A stretch of 64,000 bases of DNA. Source: Pseudomonadales bacterium (GTDB taxonomy: Bacteria; Pseudomonadota; Gammaproteobacteria; Pseudomonadales; Azotimanducaceae). Positions 19,020-29,682 of the stretch are shown here, piece by piece (position 1 is the stretch's first letter; every line of letters begins with the position of its first letter). The DNA is taken from NCBI GenBank assembly GCA_019634925.1, contig JAHCAL010000006.1, positions 1 to 64,000 of the forward strand, in the 5' to 3' direction. The notes under the pieces were generated by a model. That model did not search any database. It saw only the letters and a list, made by a program, of their open reading frames with translations, and had not been told where the DNA came from. Made by a program: the position numbers and the translations under genes.

Positions 19020-20222
19020 ATGAGCGGGATCCGGGTTCTGGTCGGCACCAGGAAAGGCGGCTTCGTACTGGACGCCGACGGCAAGCGCGATCGCTGGACC
19101 GTGAACGGACCTTTCTTCGCGGGCTGGGAGGTCTTCCACATGAAGGGTTCGCCGGTGGACCCGGACCGCATCTACGCCAGCCAGACCAGCAGCTGGTTCG
19201 GCCAGATCATCCAGCGCTCGAACGACGGCGGGAAGACCTGGGACCAGCCCGGTCTCGAGCCCGGCGACCTGCCGAACTTCGACGTGCCGCCGGAAGACGG
19301 CGCTATGCCGCCCAAGGTGCCGAGCCGGTTCGCCTACGACACCTCGCCCGCGACCGGCAAGCCGCTCACGACGCATCAATGGTACGACGGCACCCCGCAC
19401 CCGTGGGAGTTTGCGCGCGTTTGGCACCTCGAGCCGTCGCTCGACGACCCCGACACGGTGTACGCCGGAGTCGAGGATGCCGCACTCTTCAAATCGACCG
19501 ACGGCGGCCAGTCGTGGCACGAACTGGCCGGGCTGCGCGGGCATGGCCGCGGCGACGACTGGATGCCGGGAGCGGGCGGCCTCTGCCTGCACACCATTCT
19601 GCTCGACCGCAACGATCCGGCGCGCATGTACGTGGCGATCTCGTCCGCCGGCGCATTCCGCTCGACGGACGCTGGCCGGACCTGGCGGCCGATCAACCGT
19701 GGTCTCGTCTCGGAAATGCTTCCCGACCCGACCGCGGAGCTCGGCCACTGCGTGCACAACCTGGCCATGCACCCGTCGCGCCCGGGCGTGCTCTTCATGC
19801 AGAAGCACTGGGACGTAATGCGCAGCGACGACGGCGGCGACTCGTGGCACGAGGTGTCCGGCAACCTGCCGAGCGACTTCGGTTTCCCGATCGCCGTGCA
19901 CGCCCACGAGCCGGAGACGATCTACGTGGTGCCGATCGAGAGCGATTCGCTGCACTACCCGCCGGAAGGCAAGCTGCGCGTCTATCGCAGCCGGCAGGGC
20001 GGCCACGAGTGGGAACCGCTCACGCGCGGGCTGCCGCAGCAGAACTGCTATGTGAACGTGCTGCGCGACGCGATGGCGGTCGACACGCTGGACCCGGGCG
20101 GCATCTATTTCGGCACCACGGGCGGCCAGGTATATGCCTCTGCCGACGGCGGCGACAACTGGATGGCCATCGTGCGCGACCTGCCACCGGTACTGTCCGT
20201 GGAAGTGCAGACGCTGCCGTGA
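19020..20222 (+). CDS. BNR/VPS10-like beta-propeller protein
   Basis: 400 residues from ATG 19020 behind a GGAGGGGG Shine-Dalgarno. Repeated Asp-box (BNR) motifs are visible: SNDGGKTW near residue 63, STDGGQSW near 160, STDAGRTW near 218, SDDGGDSW near 272 and SADGGDNW close to the C-terminus, giving a multi-bladed propeller of the exo-sialidase or sortilin type. No signal peptide is seen, so it appears cytoplasmic. Sialidase catalytic arginines cannot be assigned and a true sialidase is unlikely. Its stop codon overlaps the start of the ubiquitin-like gene (GTGA), which suggests the two proteins act together. Confidence 0.85.
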   Translation: MSGIRVLVGTRKGGFVLDADGKRDRWTVNGPFFAGWEVFHMKGSPVDPDRIYASQTSSWFGQIIQRSNDGGKTWDQPGLEPGDLPNFDVPPEDGAMPPKVPSRFAYDTSPATGKPLTTHQWYDGTPHPWEFARVWHLEPSLDDPDTVYAGVEDAALFKSTDGGQSWHELAGLRGHGRGDDWMPGAGGLCLHTILLDRNDPARMYVAISSAGAFRSTDAGRTWRPINRGLVSEMLPDPTAELGHCVHNLAMHPSRPGVLFMQKHWDVMRSDDGGDSWHEVSGNLPSDFGFPIAVHAHEPETIYVVPIESDSLHYPPEGKLRVYRSRQGGHEWEPLTRGLPQQNCYVNVLRDAMAVDTLDPGGIYFGTTGGQVYASADGGDNWMAIVRDLPPVLSVEVQTLP

Positions 20223-20539
20223 GCGTCGCCGCGGATCCGGTCGCGAGCGTACGTGTGCGGCTGCCCGACCAGCTGCAGCGCCTGGCGCGGCTCGAGCGGG
20301 AAGTGACGGTGGCGGTTGCCGGTGCGGTAACCCAGCGTTCCGTGCTCGGTGCGCTCGAGCGGCAGTTTCCGGCGCTGCGCGGCACGATCCGCGATCACGC
20401 AGGCGTGCGCCGGCCGAAGGTGCGGATCTTTGCCTGCAACGAGGACATCTCGCACGACCCGGTCGATGCGCCGCTGCCTGCGGCGATCGTGCGCGGCGAG
20501 GAGCCGCTGTTCGTCCTCGGCGCCATTTCGGGCGGCTGA
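20219..20539 (+). CDS. Ubiquitin-like MoaD/ThiS-family protein ending in Gly-Gly
   Basis: 106 residues from GTG 20219, overlapping the propeller stop by 4 bp. The pattern fits the beta-grasp MoaD/ThiS fold: a hydrophobic [13 protein letters not shown] strand, a helix [14 protein letters not shown], and a C-terminal [13 protein letters not shown]. The last two residues are Gly-Gly, the form needed for adenylation and thiocarboxylate or conjugate formation in this family. No moaE, thiG, moeB or thiF lies nearby, so a molybdopterin or thiamine role is not supported. It could be a sulfur carrier or a protein modifier for its partner. Confidence 0.82.
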   Translation: MSVAADPVASVRVRLPDQLQRLARLEREVTVAVAGAVTQRSVLGALERQFPALRGTIRDHAGVRRPKVRIFACNEDISHDPVDAPLPAAIVRGEEPLFVLGAISGG

Positions 20540-20553
20540 CTGCGACGCGCGGG

Positions 20554-21282
20554 TCAGATCGGCGCTGCGGCGTGCAGGCGCGCCTCGAAATGCGCCGCGA
20601 GGCGCTCGAGCTCCGACTCGCAGTCGCCGATGAAGCAGGTGCCGTGCATGACCGCCAGTCGTGCCGGCCCGAGCCCTTTCAGCGAACGGATCACCGCGGC
20701 GGTGGTGGGCGTGAGGGCGGTTGCGCCGAACATCGTTTCGGCCGCGATGGCGGGATCCACGATGCTGTCCGGTCCGATCGGCGGGCCGTCGCCGAGCTGG
20801 GTGAATAGATCGCCGGTGAACAGGGTCCGGGTGGTCTCCTCGAAGATCAGGCCGGACTCCCACGCATGCGGCACGTGCGGCGTGTCGATGTAACGTACGC
20901 GCCGGCCGCCGAGGTCCAGTGTCTCGCCGCTCGCGAGTACTCTTGGCGGCCGGTCGGCCATATCGTTCAGCGACACCATGCAGGCGGTCGCGCCGTGCAC
21001 GACCTGTGCGTGCGGCGCGGCGGCCAGCCAGTCGTTCATGGCGCCACACTCGTCCGACTCGACGTGACCGAACGAGATCCAGCGCAGCCGTTCCAGCGGC
21101 AGCACACTCGCTGCCGCCGCGGAAACCTGCGGGAACATTCCCCGCGCGCCGCAATGAAACAGCAGCGGCGCGTCGGCATCGATCAGGTATTGGTTGAATG
21201 TGAAGCCGAGCGGCGCGGCATCGGGAACGAAGGTCGACAGGCGGTAGATGCGGGGGGCGATTTCGTCGACTCGTGTTGTCAT
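20554..21282 (-). CDS. MBL-fold protein of the ODP/flavodiiron type
   Basis: 242 residues from ATG 21282, which has GGAGG 5 nt upstream; an ATG at 21324 adds 14 residues without a ribosome site. The metal motif is SFGHVESDECGAM, that is H-x-E-x-D, as in the oxygen-binding di-iron (ODP) and flavodiiron branch, rather than the HxHxDH of hydrolases. FTGDLFTQLG and AVMHGTCFIGD supply the later ligands. No flavodoxin or rubredoxin domain is fused. Likely roles are O2, NO or peroxide handling or sensing. The position next to cell-wall genes gives no further hint. Confidence 0.8.
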   Translation of the reverse strand: MTTRVDEIAPRIYRLSTFVPDAAPLGFTFNQYLIDADAPLLFHCGARGMFPQVSAAAASVLPLERLRWISFGHVESDECGAMNDWLAAAPHAQVVHGATACMVSLNDMADRPPRVLASGETLDLGGRRVRYIDTPHVPHAWESGLIFEETTRTLFTGDLFTQLGDGPPIGPDSIVDPAIAAETMFGATALTPTTAAVIRSLKGLGPARLAVMHGTCFIGDCESELERLAAHFEARLHAAAPI

Positions 21283-21324
21283 GGTTGCCTCCCGGGACCC
21301 GTGCAATCGGGTCCTGCAGGTCAT

Positions 21325-21855
21325 TCAGCCGCGGTAGCTGCGCCACTGGAACCGGATGCGTTCGGCTTCCTCGCGGTCGCCGCGCGCCTCGCGGGCGTCG
21401 GCGACGATCAGCCAGCCGCGGCGCTGCCAGTCGGCACGGCTGCCTGCCATCACGATGGCACGCTGCGCGAGCTGCTCGGCGTTCGCCGGCCGTGCGGCCA
21501 GGAGCTGCAGTTCGGCGAGCCGCAGCCAGAGTTCCACGTCCTGCCCGTTCATGCGCAGCGCGCGCTCGACATAGGCGATGGCTTCGTCGACGTTGCCGGC
21601 TTCGACCGCGCGCTGGCTCTGGCCCAGCAGGGCCAGCGTGGCCGGGTCCTGGCGCGGCGGTTCGGGTTCCGGCGCGGGTGGGGGCGCGGGTGCCACGGGT
21701 GGCGGCAGGGCTTCGGGTGCCGGAGTTTCGTCGATGGGGGGCGGCGGCGGTGCCGGCGTACGGTCCGTGACAGGTGGCGGGACGTATGCCGCGCAGCCCG
21801 CGAGCGCCAGGGAGACCAGGACGATGGCGACGCGCACGGACGCAACGCCGATCAT
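21325..21855 (-). CDS. lpoP: TPR-containing lipoprotein, probable PBP1B activator LpoP
   Basis: 176 residues. The signal ends in the lipobox LALAGC; then comes a proline-rich linker (about residues 25-75), then helical TPR-like repeats (AVEAGNVDEAIAYVERALRM and AEQLAQRAIVM). It starts 20 bp after the PBP1B stop on the same strand. In Pseudomonas the TPR lipoprotein LpoP, encoded beside ponB, reaches through the periplasm to stimulate PBP1B; the linker, the TPR and the position all match. The assignment rests on this architecture, not on a sequence search. A generic TPR lipoprotein is the alternative. Confidence 0.72.
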   Translation of the reverse strand: MIGVASVRVAIVLVSLALAGCAAYVPPPVTDRTPAPPPPPIDETPAPEALPPPVAPAPPPAPEPEPPRQDPATLALLGQSQRAVEAGNVDEAIAYVERALRMNGQDVELWLRLAELQLLAARPANAEQLAQRAIVMAGSRADWQRRGWLIVADAREARGDREEAERIRFQWRSYRG

Positions 21856-21875
21856 GGGCGGGCGACCACCGGCTT

Positions 21876-24242
21876 TCAGAAACGTTGCATCCACTCGCGG
21901 ACTCGCTCGGAGAGTGAGCGGTCGTAGATACCACAGCCCGGATGGGTCTGCAAAGCCGCATCCCACGGGACGGGTACGCTGACCAGTTCCTCGGAGCAGG
22001 ATTCGTCGGCCAGGAGGCCGGACTGGTAGTCGACGGTCCGCAGGGTATTGGATGGCGGATGGTGCAGGGGCCGCACCGCGAGGCGCGTCATGATCGCGTC
22101 CCAGACCTTCAGCGCGCCGGTCGCGCCGCTCAACTGGGTCGGCTGGTTGTCGTCGGTCCCGATCCAGGTCACCACCAGGTGCACGCCGTCGAAACCGGCG
22201 AACCAGCTGTCGCGGTAGTCGTCGGTGGTGCCGGTCTTGCCGGCGACGCCGGCGCGCGCGAATCGCGAGCTCCGCCCGGTGCCGTAGCGCATGGCGGCCT
22301 CCATCGCGCGGACCAGGGTGCTCGCCACGTCGGGCGCGATGCGTTGCTCGACTTCGATGGAGTGGCGCGACAACGGCTGGCCGGTCTCGTCGAGCACCGC
22401 GACCACCGCCTTCGGCGCCATGTAGAACCCGCCGCTCGCGAGCGTGCCGTACATGCCGGCGACTTCCAGCGGCGTCATCGCTTCCGCGCCGAGCAGCAGG
22501 GACGGGAACCGGTTGGCCGGCCGATGCCCGGACAGTGTCTCGAGCCGGTCCGCGACTTCCTCGACACCGAGCCGGAGGCCCAGCTGCACCGTCGCGAGGT
22601 TGAGCGAGTTGCCGAGCGCGCGCACCAGCGGGACCGGACCGTAGACGCGCCGATCGTAGTTGTTCGGCGACCAGGTCTGGCGGTTCAGGGTCAGGTTGAC
22701 CGGCGCGTCGTCCAGGATGGTCGTCAGGTTGTAGCCGGATTCGAGCGCCTTCAGGTAGATCACCGGCTTGACCAGCGATCCGATCGGCCGGCGCGCGTTG
22801 AGCGCACGGTTGAAGCCGTCGAAGCCGGCCACCCGGCCACCCGCCAGGGCGAGTACTTCGCCGGTCTGGATACTCGTGACCACCGCGGCGGCCTGCAGCG
22901 TGTTGGCCGGCAGCTTGCGGCTCTGCTCGAGGTCCTGGAGCGTCTCCGCGATCGCCTGCTCGATGCTTTCCTGGACGGGCGGATTCAGTGTCGTGAAGAT
23001 CTGCAGGCCGCTCGTGGTCAGATCGTCGTCCTGGTAGAGCGCGTCGAGCCGTCGCCGGACGAGATCCATGTAGGCCGGGTAGTACATGCCGCCGAGACGG
23101 GCACCACGCACGACCCTGAGCGGCTGCTGCTTTGCCGCCGTGTGCCCGGTGGCGGTGATCAGGCCGCTCTCGAGCATCCGGTCCAGCACGAAGTCGCGTC
23201 GTGCGAGCGCGCGCTCCGGGTGGCGATACGGATTGTAGAACGACGGGCCGCGAATGACGGCGACCAGGGTCGCGATCTCGTCGGCACCGAGTTCGTCGAT
23301 CGGCTTGTTGAAGTAGAACTGAGCGCCGAGGCCGAACCCGTGCACGGCGCGGCGGCCGTCCTGGCCGAGGAAGATCTCGTTGACGTAGGCGTTCAGGATG
23401 TCGGGTTTGGCGAACCGCGCATCCAGGATGATCGCCATCAGGAGTTCGCGCACCTTGCGTTCGATGGTGCGCCGGTTGTCGAGGTAGTAGCTCTTGACCA
23501 GCTGCTGGGTCAGCGTGCTGCCCCCCTGCTGGATCTCGCCGGCACGCACGTTCACCCACAGCGCGCGGATGATGCCCGCCAGGTCGAAACCCGGGTGCTG
23601 GTCGAAGTTGCGGTCTTCGATGATCTTGAGCGTCTCGACCAGGAGGGGCGGTACCTGGTCCGGCGCCAGCACGACGCGGTCCTCGCCGTGGCTCGGGAAG
23701 AAACTGCCGATCGCCGCCGGGTCGAGCCGGATCAAGGGGACCGCACGGCCGCTCGGGTCGCTGACGTCGACCAGGGTGCCCTGGCGGAAACGCAAGCGAA
23801 TGCGCTGGCTCTCCCGGGGTCCCTCGATGAACCGGAAACTGCGCAGGTGAATGTCGAGTGACCCATCGCCCCGCTGGTACGAGCCTGGCGGCGGTGTGCC
23901 GGTCGCCTCGCGATAGCCGAGCCGGTTGAGTTCGCGCGTGACATTTGCCATGGAGAGCAGTGCGCCGGGAAACAGTTCGAGCGGTTGGGCGTAGATGACC
24001 GCGGGCACCGACCAGCGCCGGCCTTCGAAGGTCGCGGTGATGGTGGTGTCGAGGTAGCGCATGTAGCCCGCCACCGCCGCGGCGGCGATAAGGCCGAACA
24101 CGAATCCGGTGAGCATGAGCGCCCGGAAAACACGCCAGGCGAGCGAGCGCGGCCGCTTCGCGCGCGCCGGTCGACGGCGCGCGGTGCGGCTGCGCGGTTG
24201 GGCAGTGCGCCGGGGCCGACGCGGTGAATCGCCGCGGGGCAT
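21876..24242 (-). CDS. mrcB: Bifunctional penicillin-binding protein 1B
   Basis: 788 residues. A basic cytoplasmic tail and one transmembrane helix (about 34-62) come first, then a UB2H-like domain (about 65-160), the GT51 glycosyltransferase with catalytic glutamate in IIEDRNFDQHPG and QGGSTLTQQLVKSYYL, and the transpeptidase with SLVK (RRPIGSLVKPVIYL), SLN and KTGTTDDYRDSW. It polymerises lipid II into glycan and crosslinks the peptides. The UB2H domain and the neighbour lipoprotein favour 1B over 1A. Length is normal. Confidence 0.95.
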   Translation of the reverse strand: MPRGDSPRRPRRTAQPRSRTARRRPARAKRPRSLAWRVFRALMLTGFVFGLIAAAAVAGYMRYLDTTITATFEGRRWSVPAVIYAQPLELFPGALLSMANVTRELNRLGYREATGTPPPGSYQRGDGSLDIHLRSFRFIEGPRESQRIRLRFRQGTLVDVSDPSGRAVPLIRLDPAAIGSFFPSHGEDRVVLAPDQVPPLLVETLKIIEDRNFDQHPGFDLAGIIRALWVNVRAGEIQQGGSTLTQQLVKSYYLDNRRTIERKVRELLMAIILDARFAKPDILNAYVNEIFLGQDGRRAVHGFGLGAQFYFNKPIDELGADEIATLVAVIRGPSFYNPYRHPERALARRDFVLDRMLESGLITATGHTAAKQQPLRVVRGARLGGMYYPAYMDLVRRRLDALYQDDDLTTSGLQIFTTLNPPVQESIEQAIAETLQDLEQSRKLPANTLQAAAVVTSIQTGEVLALAGGRVAGFDGFNRALNARRPIGSLVKPVIYLKALESGYNLTTILDDAPVNLTLNRQTWSPNNYDRRVYGPVPLVRALGNSLNLATVQLGLRLGVEEVADRLETLSGHRPANRFPSLLLGAEAMTPLEVAGMYGTLASGGFYMAPKAVVAVLDETGQPLSRHSIEVEQRIAPDVASTLVRAMEAAMRYGTGRSSRFARAGVAGKTGTTDDYRDSWFAGFDGVHLVVTWIGTDDNQPTQLSGATGALKVWDAIMTRLAVRPLHHPPSNTLRTVDYQSGLLADESCSEELVSVPVPWDAALQTHPGCGIYDRSLSERVREWMQRF

Positions 24243-24422
24243 GTTCGGGTCAGGCTCCCTTCATCGCAGAGAAGGTCGCCACCACGGAGAAGGTCGCGGA
24301 CGACGTCGCGCGGTGCGCGATCGCGGACACTGATGGATTCATCGGCTGTGCGGCTGCGGTCGGAGGCGGGCGATCATAACACGCGCGACGCGCCCGGACC
24401 CGCCGGCGATCCGGCGCGCGGA

Positions 24423-24803
24423 TCAGGGCAGGGGGCTGCAGACCGCGTGTTCGAGGGGTGCGCGCGCGCCGCTGTCGAGATTCACCAGCACGCAGCCGCT
24501 GCCTTCGCGGACCAGCTGGAAGCGCACCGGCGATTCGACGATCCGGCCCATCACCGGGCGGCCATGGTCGTCGCGCAGCGGTCGATGGGTGATCACCAGC
24601 AGGCTGTCCGTGGTGAGCGCGTCGTCGGCGATCAGGACAGACGCCCCGTGCAGGGCGGCCTCGACCGCCGCACGCAGTTCCGCGCGGACCGTCTGGTCGG
24701 GATCCACCAGGCGTGCCGGCACCGGCGCCGACGGATCCGCGCGGCAGGCGCCGAGCTGGACTGCGACCAGAACGCCTGCCATGCCGATCGCGATGGCCCG
24801 CAT
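24423..24803 (-). CDS. Small lipoprotein of unknown function
   Basis: 126 residues with a short signal and lipobox VQLGAC. The mature part has an alternating strand/helix pattern with LVITHRPLRDDHGRPVMGRI and a later VREGSGCVLVNLDSGARAPL. I do not recognise a family. It starts 4 bp after the stop of the S41 peptidase, so the two genes are very likely one operon and it may serve the peptidase. An upstream in-frame start at 24995 would lie inside the peptidase gene and lacks a signal. Confidence 0.7.
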   Translation of the reverse strand: MRAIAIGMAGVLVAVQLGACRADPSAPVPARLVDPDQTVRAELRAAVEAALHGASVLIADDALTTDSLLVITHRPLRDDHGRPVMGRIVESPVRFQLVREGSGCVLVNLDSGARAPLEHAVCSPLP

Positions 24804-24807
24804 GGCG

Positions 24808-26454
24808 TCAGAACCCGGCCACGCGTGCCTGGCGCCACGGTGGCTGCGCGGGCGCGAGTCCCGCCGGCGGTGGCAGCTCGAGGCCGCGTATCGCAGGTGA
24901 GGCCACGGACATGCCGCTCGGCGCGGGACAGCTGGAAGCGGTACGCCAGCCGAGCGCGGCCGCGAAGCGTGCCTCGGCGGGATCGCCGAGCGCACGGCCG
25001 AAGTCGTCCGCCACCGCGCAGCCGGTCACCGGCACGCCCGGTGCGGAGGGGGTATTCGCCGGCGAGAAGCCGTCCGGGAACTCGCCGAAACCCTGGTCGT
25101 TCACGCCGGTGAACTGAATGGTGAAATAGGTCGTGCCGCAGTTGTCCGTGGGATAGAAGCCGTACGGTTTGCCGCAGGTCGTGGAGCCGATCTGGATGAC
25201 CGGGAAGTCGATGCCGCGCAGGGAGTTGATGATCGACTCGCTCGCCGAGCAGGTATCCGCGCCGGTCAGCAGGAAGACGCGGTCGAGATCGAGCGTCGGC
25301 AGCGGCGCGCCCCCGGGCGAGGACAGGCCGATGCTGGTGTCGATGAACGGTATTGGCTCGAGGAGTTCGCCGGTCACCGGGTTGCGCACGCGGTGCTTGT
25401 CATTGAACTGCAGGCGCTCGAAGGTTCGGCCGCTGCTGCGCGCCGGGCCGGCGATCATGTAAGCGAGCTGGCTTGCGATGGCGAGGAACCCGCCACCGTT
25501 GTAGCGGATGTCGATCACCAGATCGTCGATGGCAGCGGACTGGAGCAGCTGAATGGCATCGATGAGCGCAGTCTCGGCGGTGGCAATGTGCTCGTTGAAG
25601 AGCATGTAGCCGATCACGCCCGAGCCGGTATCCAGGGTATGTACCGCGGGTACCGGATCCGCCGTCACGAGTTCGGAAGTGATCGTCACCGAGCGTCGGC
25701 TGCCGGTTGCCGGGTCTTCCAGGCTGAGCTGATGGACTTCACCCGCAGCCTCGGGAAAGAGCCCCGCATTGATGGTATCGACGCCCGAGGCAGTGTTGTT
25801 GCTCACTACGTTGATGCCGTCGATACCGACCAGGCGTTCGCCGCGCGTCACTGCCGCGACGGAGCCTGCCGCCGGGGAGCCGGGTTGGACGAACGCGACC
25901 CGGATGTCACGAGGCGGCACGACGGAAAGAAAGCTCCAGGTGATCCCGTAGCCCGCCGACACGCCGGACTGGGAGAGTGCCTGCCACTCCGCGGTCGACA
26001 GGCTGAAGTGAAAGTTGTCCTTCGGGCGTCCGCTCGGCGTCAGCGCCTCCGTGCGCAGCAGGTCGAAATAGGCCGGCGTTTCGTAGTTGGCCGGATTGCG
26101 ATCGACGATCTCGTTGTACCAGAGGTATAGCTCGTTGCTCCAGGACCGGAGCCAGTTGTTCTGGTCCAGCCGGCTGCCGGCGCGGTCCGGGTATGCCTGC
26201 CCGGTGCCCGGATCGATGCCGCTGCGCGGCGCGACGCAGCGCGCGGCGAATGTGCTCGAAGCCTGGAACACACCGGGCGTCCATGTGGTCGCACCGCCGC
26301 CGCCACCACCTCCACCACCGCCACCCCCGGCAGGCGGACCGGCGCTGCCGCCCGAACCGCCGCCTCCGCCGCAGGCCGCGAGCAAAAGGAGGGCGGGCAT
26401 CAGCAGGAAGCCGATGCATTCACGTGCAAGAGATCCGCAAGGTCTGGCTGGCAT
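24808..26454 (-). CDS. S41-family (C-terminal processing) peptidase lipoprotein
   Basis: 548 residues. The lipobox LLAAC is followed by a long glycine-rich spacer (about residues 29-54), then a PDZ-like region (VVPPRDIRVAFVQPGSPAAG) and the S41 catalytic domain: YNGGGFLAIASQLAYMI and the nucleophile region LTGADTCSASESIINS, then GSTTCGKPYGF. The serine in SASE is the probable nucleophile. It would be held in a membrane by its lipid and trim periplasmic or surface proteins. The C-terminus ends after ELPPPAGLAPAQPPW. The target is unknown; the small lipoprotein behind it may be a partner. Confidence 0.88.
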   Translation of the reverse strand: MPARPCGSLARECIGFLLMPALLLLAACGGGGGSGGSAGPPAGGGGGGGGGGGGATTWTPGVFQASSTFAARCVAPRSGIDPGTGQAYPDRAGSRLDQNNWLRSWSNELYLWYNEIVDRNPANYETPAYFDLLRTEALTPSGRPKDNFHFSLSTAEWQALSQSGVSAGYGITWSFLSVVPPRDIRVAFVQPGSPAAGSVAAVTRGERLVGIDGINVVSNNTASGVDTINAGLFPEAAGEVHQLSLEDPATGSRRSVTITSELVTADPVPAVHTLDTGSGVIGYMLFNEHIATAETALIDAIQLLQSAAIDDLVIDIRYNGGGFLAIASQLAYMIAGPARSSGRTFERLQFNDKHRVRNPVTGELLEPIPFIDTSIGLSSPGGAPLPTLDLDRVFLLTGADTCSASESIINSLRGIDFPVIQIGSTTCGKPYGFYPTDNCGTTYFTIQFTGVNDQGFGEFPDGFSPANTPSAPGVPVTGCAVADDFGRALGDPAEARFAAALGWRTASSCPAPSGMSVASPAIRGLELPPPAGLAPAQPPWRQARVAGF

Positions 26455-26585
26455 CGATACTCCCCCCGGAGCAGGTGCTCAGATATCGAGTCGGCGCGCA
26501 GGGCTGTGCGCGCGAGACGAGCGTAGCGCGGATCCGGTCTCGTGTGCAGTGTTGCCCTGGCCGGCTTCGATCTGGAACAATACCG

Positions 26586-26674
26586 GGGTCCTAAGGGGTG
26601 GTTAGACCTGAGACACCGATCCGTCGGTGGACCCTTTGAACCTGATCCGGGTAATACCGGCGTAGGGATAGGCC
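26586..26674 (+). promoter_or_regulatory. TPP (THI-box) riboswitch
   Basis: The two THI-box consensus blocks are present: AGGGGTG with CTGAGA 13-18 nt later, and ACCCTTTGAACCTGATCCGG continuing to AATACCGGCGTAGGGA. A hairpin CACCGA/TCGGTG separates them, and CCTA/TAGG closes P1. Binding of thiamine pyrophosphate normally lowers expression of the gene behind. The TonB receptor start lies 60 bp downstream. There is no clear T-tract terminator; a small GCTGC/GCAGC hairpin at 26681-26698 sits between aptamer and ribosome site, so control may act on translation (inference). Confidence 0.95.
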
Positions 26675-26733
26675 ACACAAGCTGCTGTTCTGCGCAGCCC
26701 TTGGGGCATTCATCGGCAACTGAGGAATGCACC

Positions 26734-28834
<2,101 letters not shown>

Positions 28835-28836
<2 letters not shown>

Positions 28837-28857
28837 TGCGAGCCGTTGGCTCGCACT
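28835..28857. terminator. Perfect 10-bp stem-loop between convergent genes
   Basis: AGTGCGAGCC and GGCTCGCACT pair perfectly around a GTT loop. It overlaps the stop codon of the TonB receptor and lies 14 bp from the end of the dsbA-like gene on the other strand, so it can end both transcripts. No T-tract follows. Confidence 0.65.
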
Positions 28858-28871
28858 GGCGTGCGGCGTCG

Positions 28872-29573
28872 TCAGTTGGCGCCGCGTTCCTGTTCGATCA
28901 GGTGATCGACGATCTCGAGCGCGGTCTTGCGACCCATGTTCATGCCGACGACGTAGCGATTGGCGACCACCAGCGTGGGGACGCCCGAGACCATGAGGGT
29001 GCGCTGGGCGCGTTCGGCGTCGCGCAGCCGGGCGCGCACGGTCGGACCGTTGGCAGCGGCGAGGAATGCCTCGCGCGTCGCACCGTTGCCCGCGATGAAG
29101 TCGGCCATGGCGTCGACGGTCGCGAACTGGCGACCGGTATCGTGAATCGCACGGAACAGGCGCTGGTGGTTGCGCTCCAGGGCGTCGAGTTCCTCGAGCG
29201 CGAAGTAGGTCTGGGCCAGCACGGTCCAGGCGGGCGAGAAGGTGACCGGCACCCGTTCGAAGCGGACGTCCTCGGCGATGCCTTTCTTCCAGTCCTCGAG
29301 CATGGGGTCGAAATTGCGGCAGTGTACGCAGCCGTACGAGAAGAACTCCTGGACCGTGATCGGCTCGCCGGCCCGGCGCCGGGTGGTTTCCTCGATCACC
29401 ATGTAGTGCTCGCCGGCGACGAAAGTCCCGGGGGTGCTGCCGGTGGTGTAGTAGATGCCGGCGCCGAGCACCACGGCGGTCAGGACCAGGACCGAGCCGA
29501 TGATTGCCTGGCGTATCCGCGCCACCTGCCGATCGGTTCGGGAGCCGGCCCTGGGGGTCGCTTTGGCCTTCAT
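28872..29573 (-). CDS. dsbA: DsbA-like thiol:disulfide oxidoreductase
   Basis: 233 residues from ATG 29573 (AGGAG Shine-Dalgarno). One N-terminal helix (about 20-42) anchors or exports the protein. The active site is CVHC in FFSYGCVHCRNFDPML, and the cis-proline loop is SGVPTLVV, with an inserted helical domain between, as in DsbA. It introduces disulfides into exported proteins. CVHC instead of CPHC occurs in some gammaproteobacterial DsbAs. It is divergent from the glutaredoxin-like gene. Confidence 0.88.
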   Translation of the reverse strand: MKAKATPRAGSRTDRQVARIRQAIIGSVLVLTAVVLGAGIYYTTGSTPGTFVAGEHYMVIEETTRRRAGEPITVQEFFSYGCVHCRNFDPMLEDWKKGIAEDVRFERVPVTFSPAWTVLAQTYFALEELDALERNHQRLFRAIHDTGRQFATVDAMADFIAGNGATREAFLAAANGPTVRARLRDAERAQRTLMVSGVPTLVVANRYVVGMNMGRKTALEIVDHLIEQERGAN

Positions 29574-29646
29574 GTTCTTCTCCTGCGGATGACCGGCGCC
29601 GAGTTTACTGAACCGCGTCCGGCCCGTCGCCGGGGTCGTGCGCGGC

Positions 29647-29655
29647 TGATATAGT
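29647..29655 (+). promoter_or_regulatory. Extended -10 promoter element
   Basis: TGATATAGT matches the extended -10 (TGnTATAAT) at 8 of 9 informative positions or nearly so, 28 bp before the ATG of the glutaredoxin-like gene. No good -35 is seen at the expected spacing, which extended -10 promoters tolerate. Confidence 0.4.
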
Positions 29656-29682
29656 CGCGGCTCCCGGCCGCGAGATCGATTC

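Noticed and set aside
19020..20222. True exo-sialidase
   Set aside because: Asp-box motifs are present but no signal peptide and no recognisable catalytic arginine triad; the propeller alone does not support sialidase activity.
20219..20539. Molybdopterin synthase small subunit (moaD) as a named gene
   Set aside because: Fold and Gly-Gly end fit MoaD/ThiS, but there is no moaE or other cofactor gene near, so the specific name is not supported.
21942..23861. 639-codon open frame antisense to PBP1B
   Set aside because: PBP1B has all catalytic motifs on the minus strand; the other frame is low-complexity arginine/valine/glutamate.
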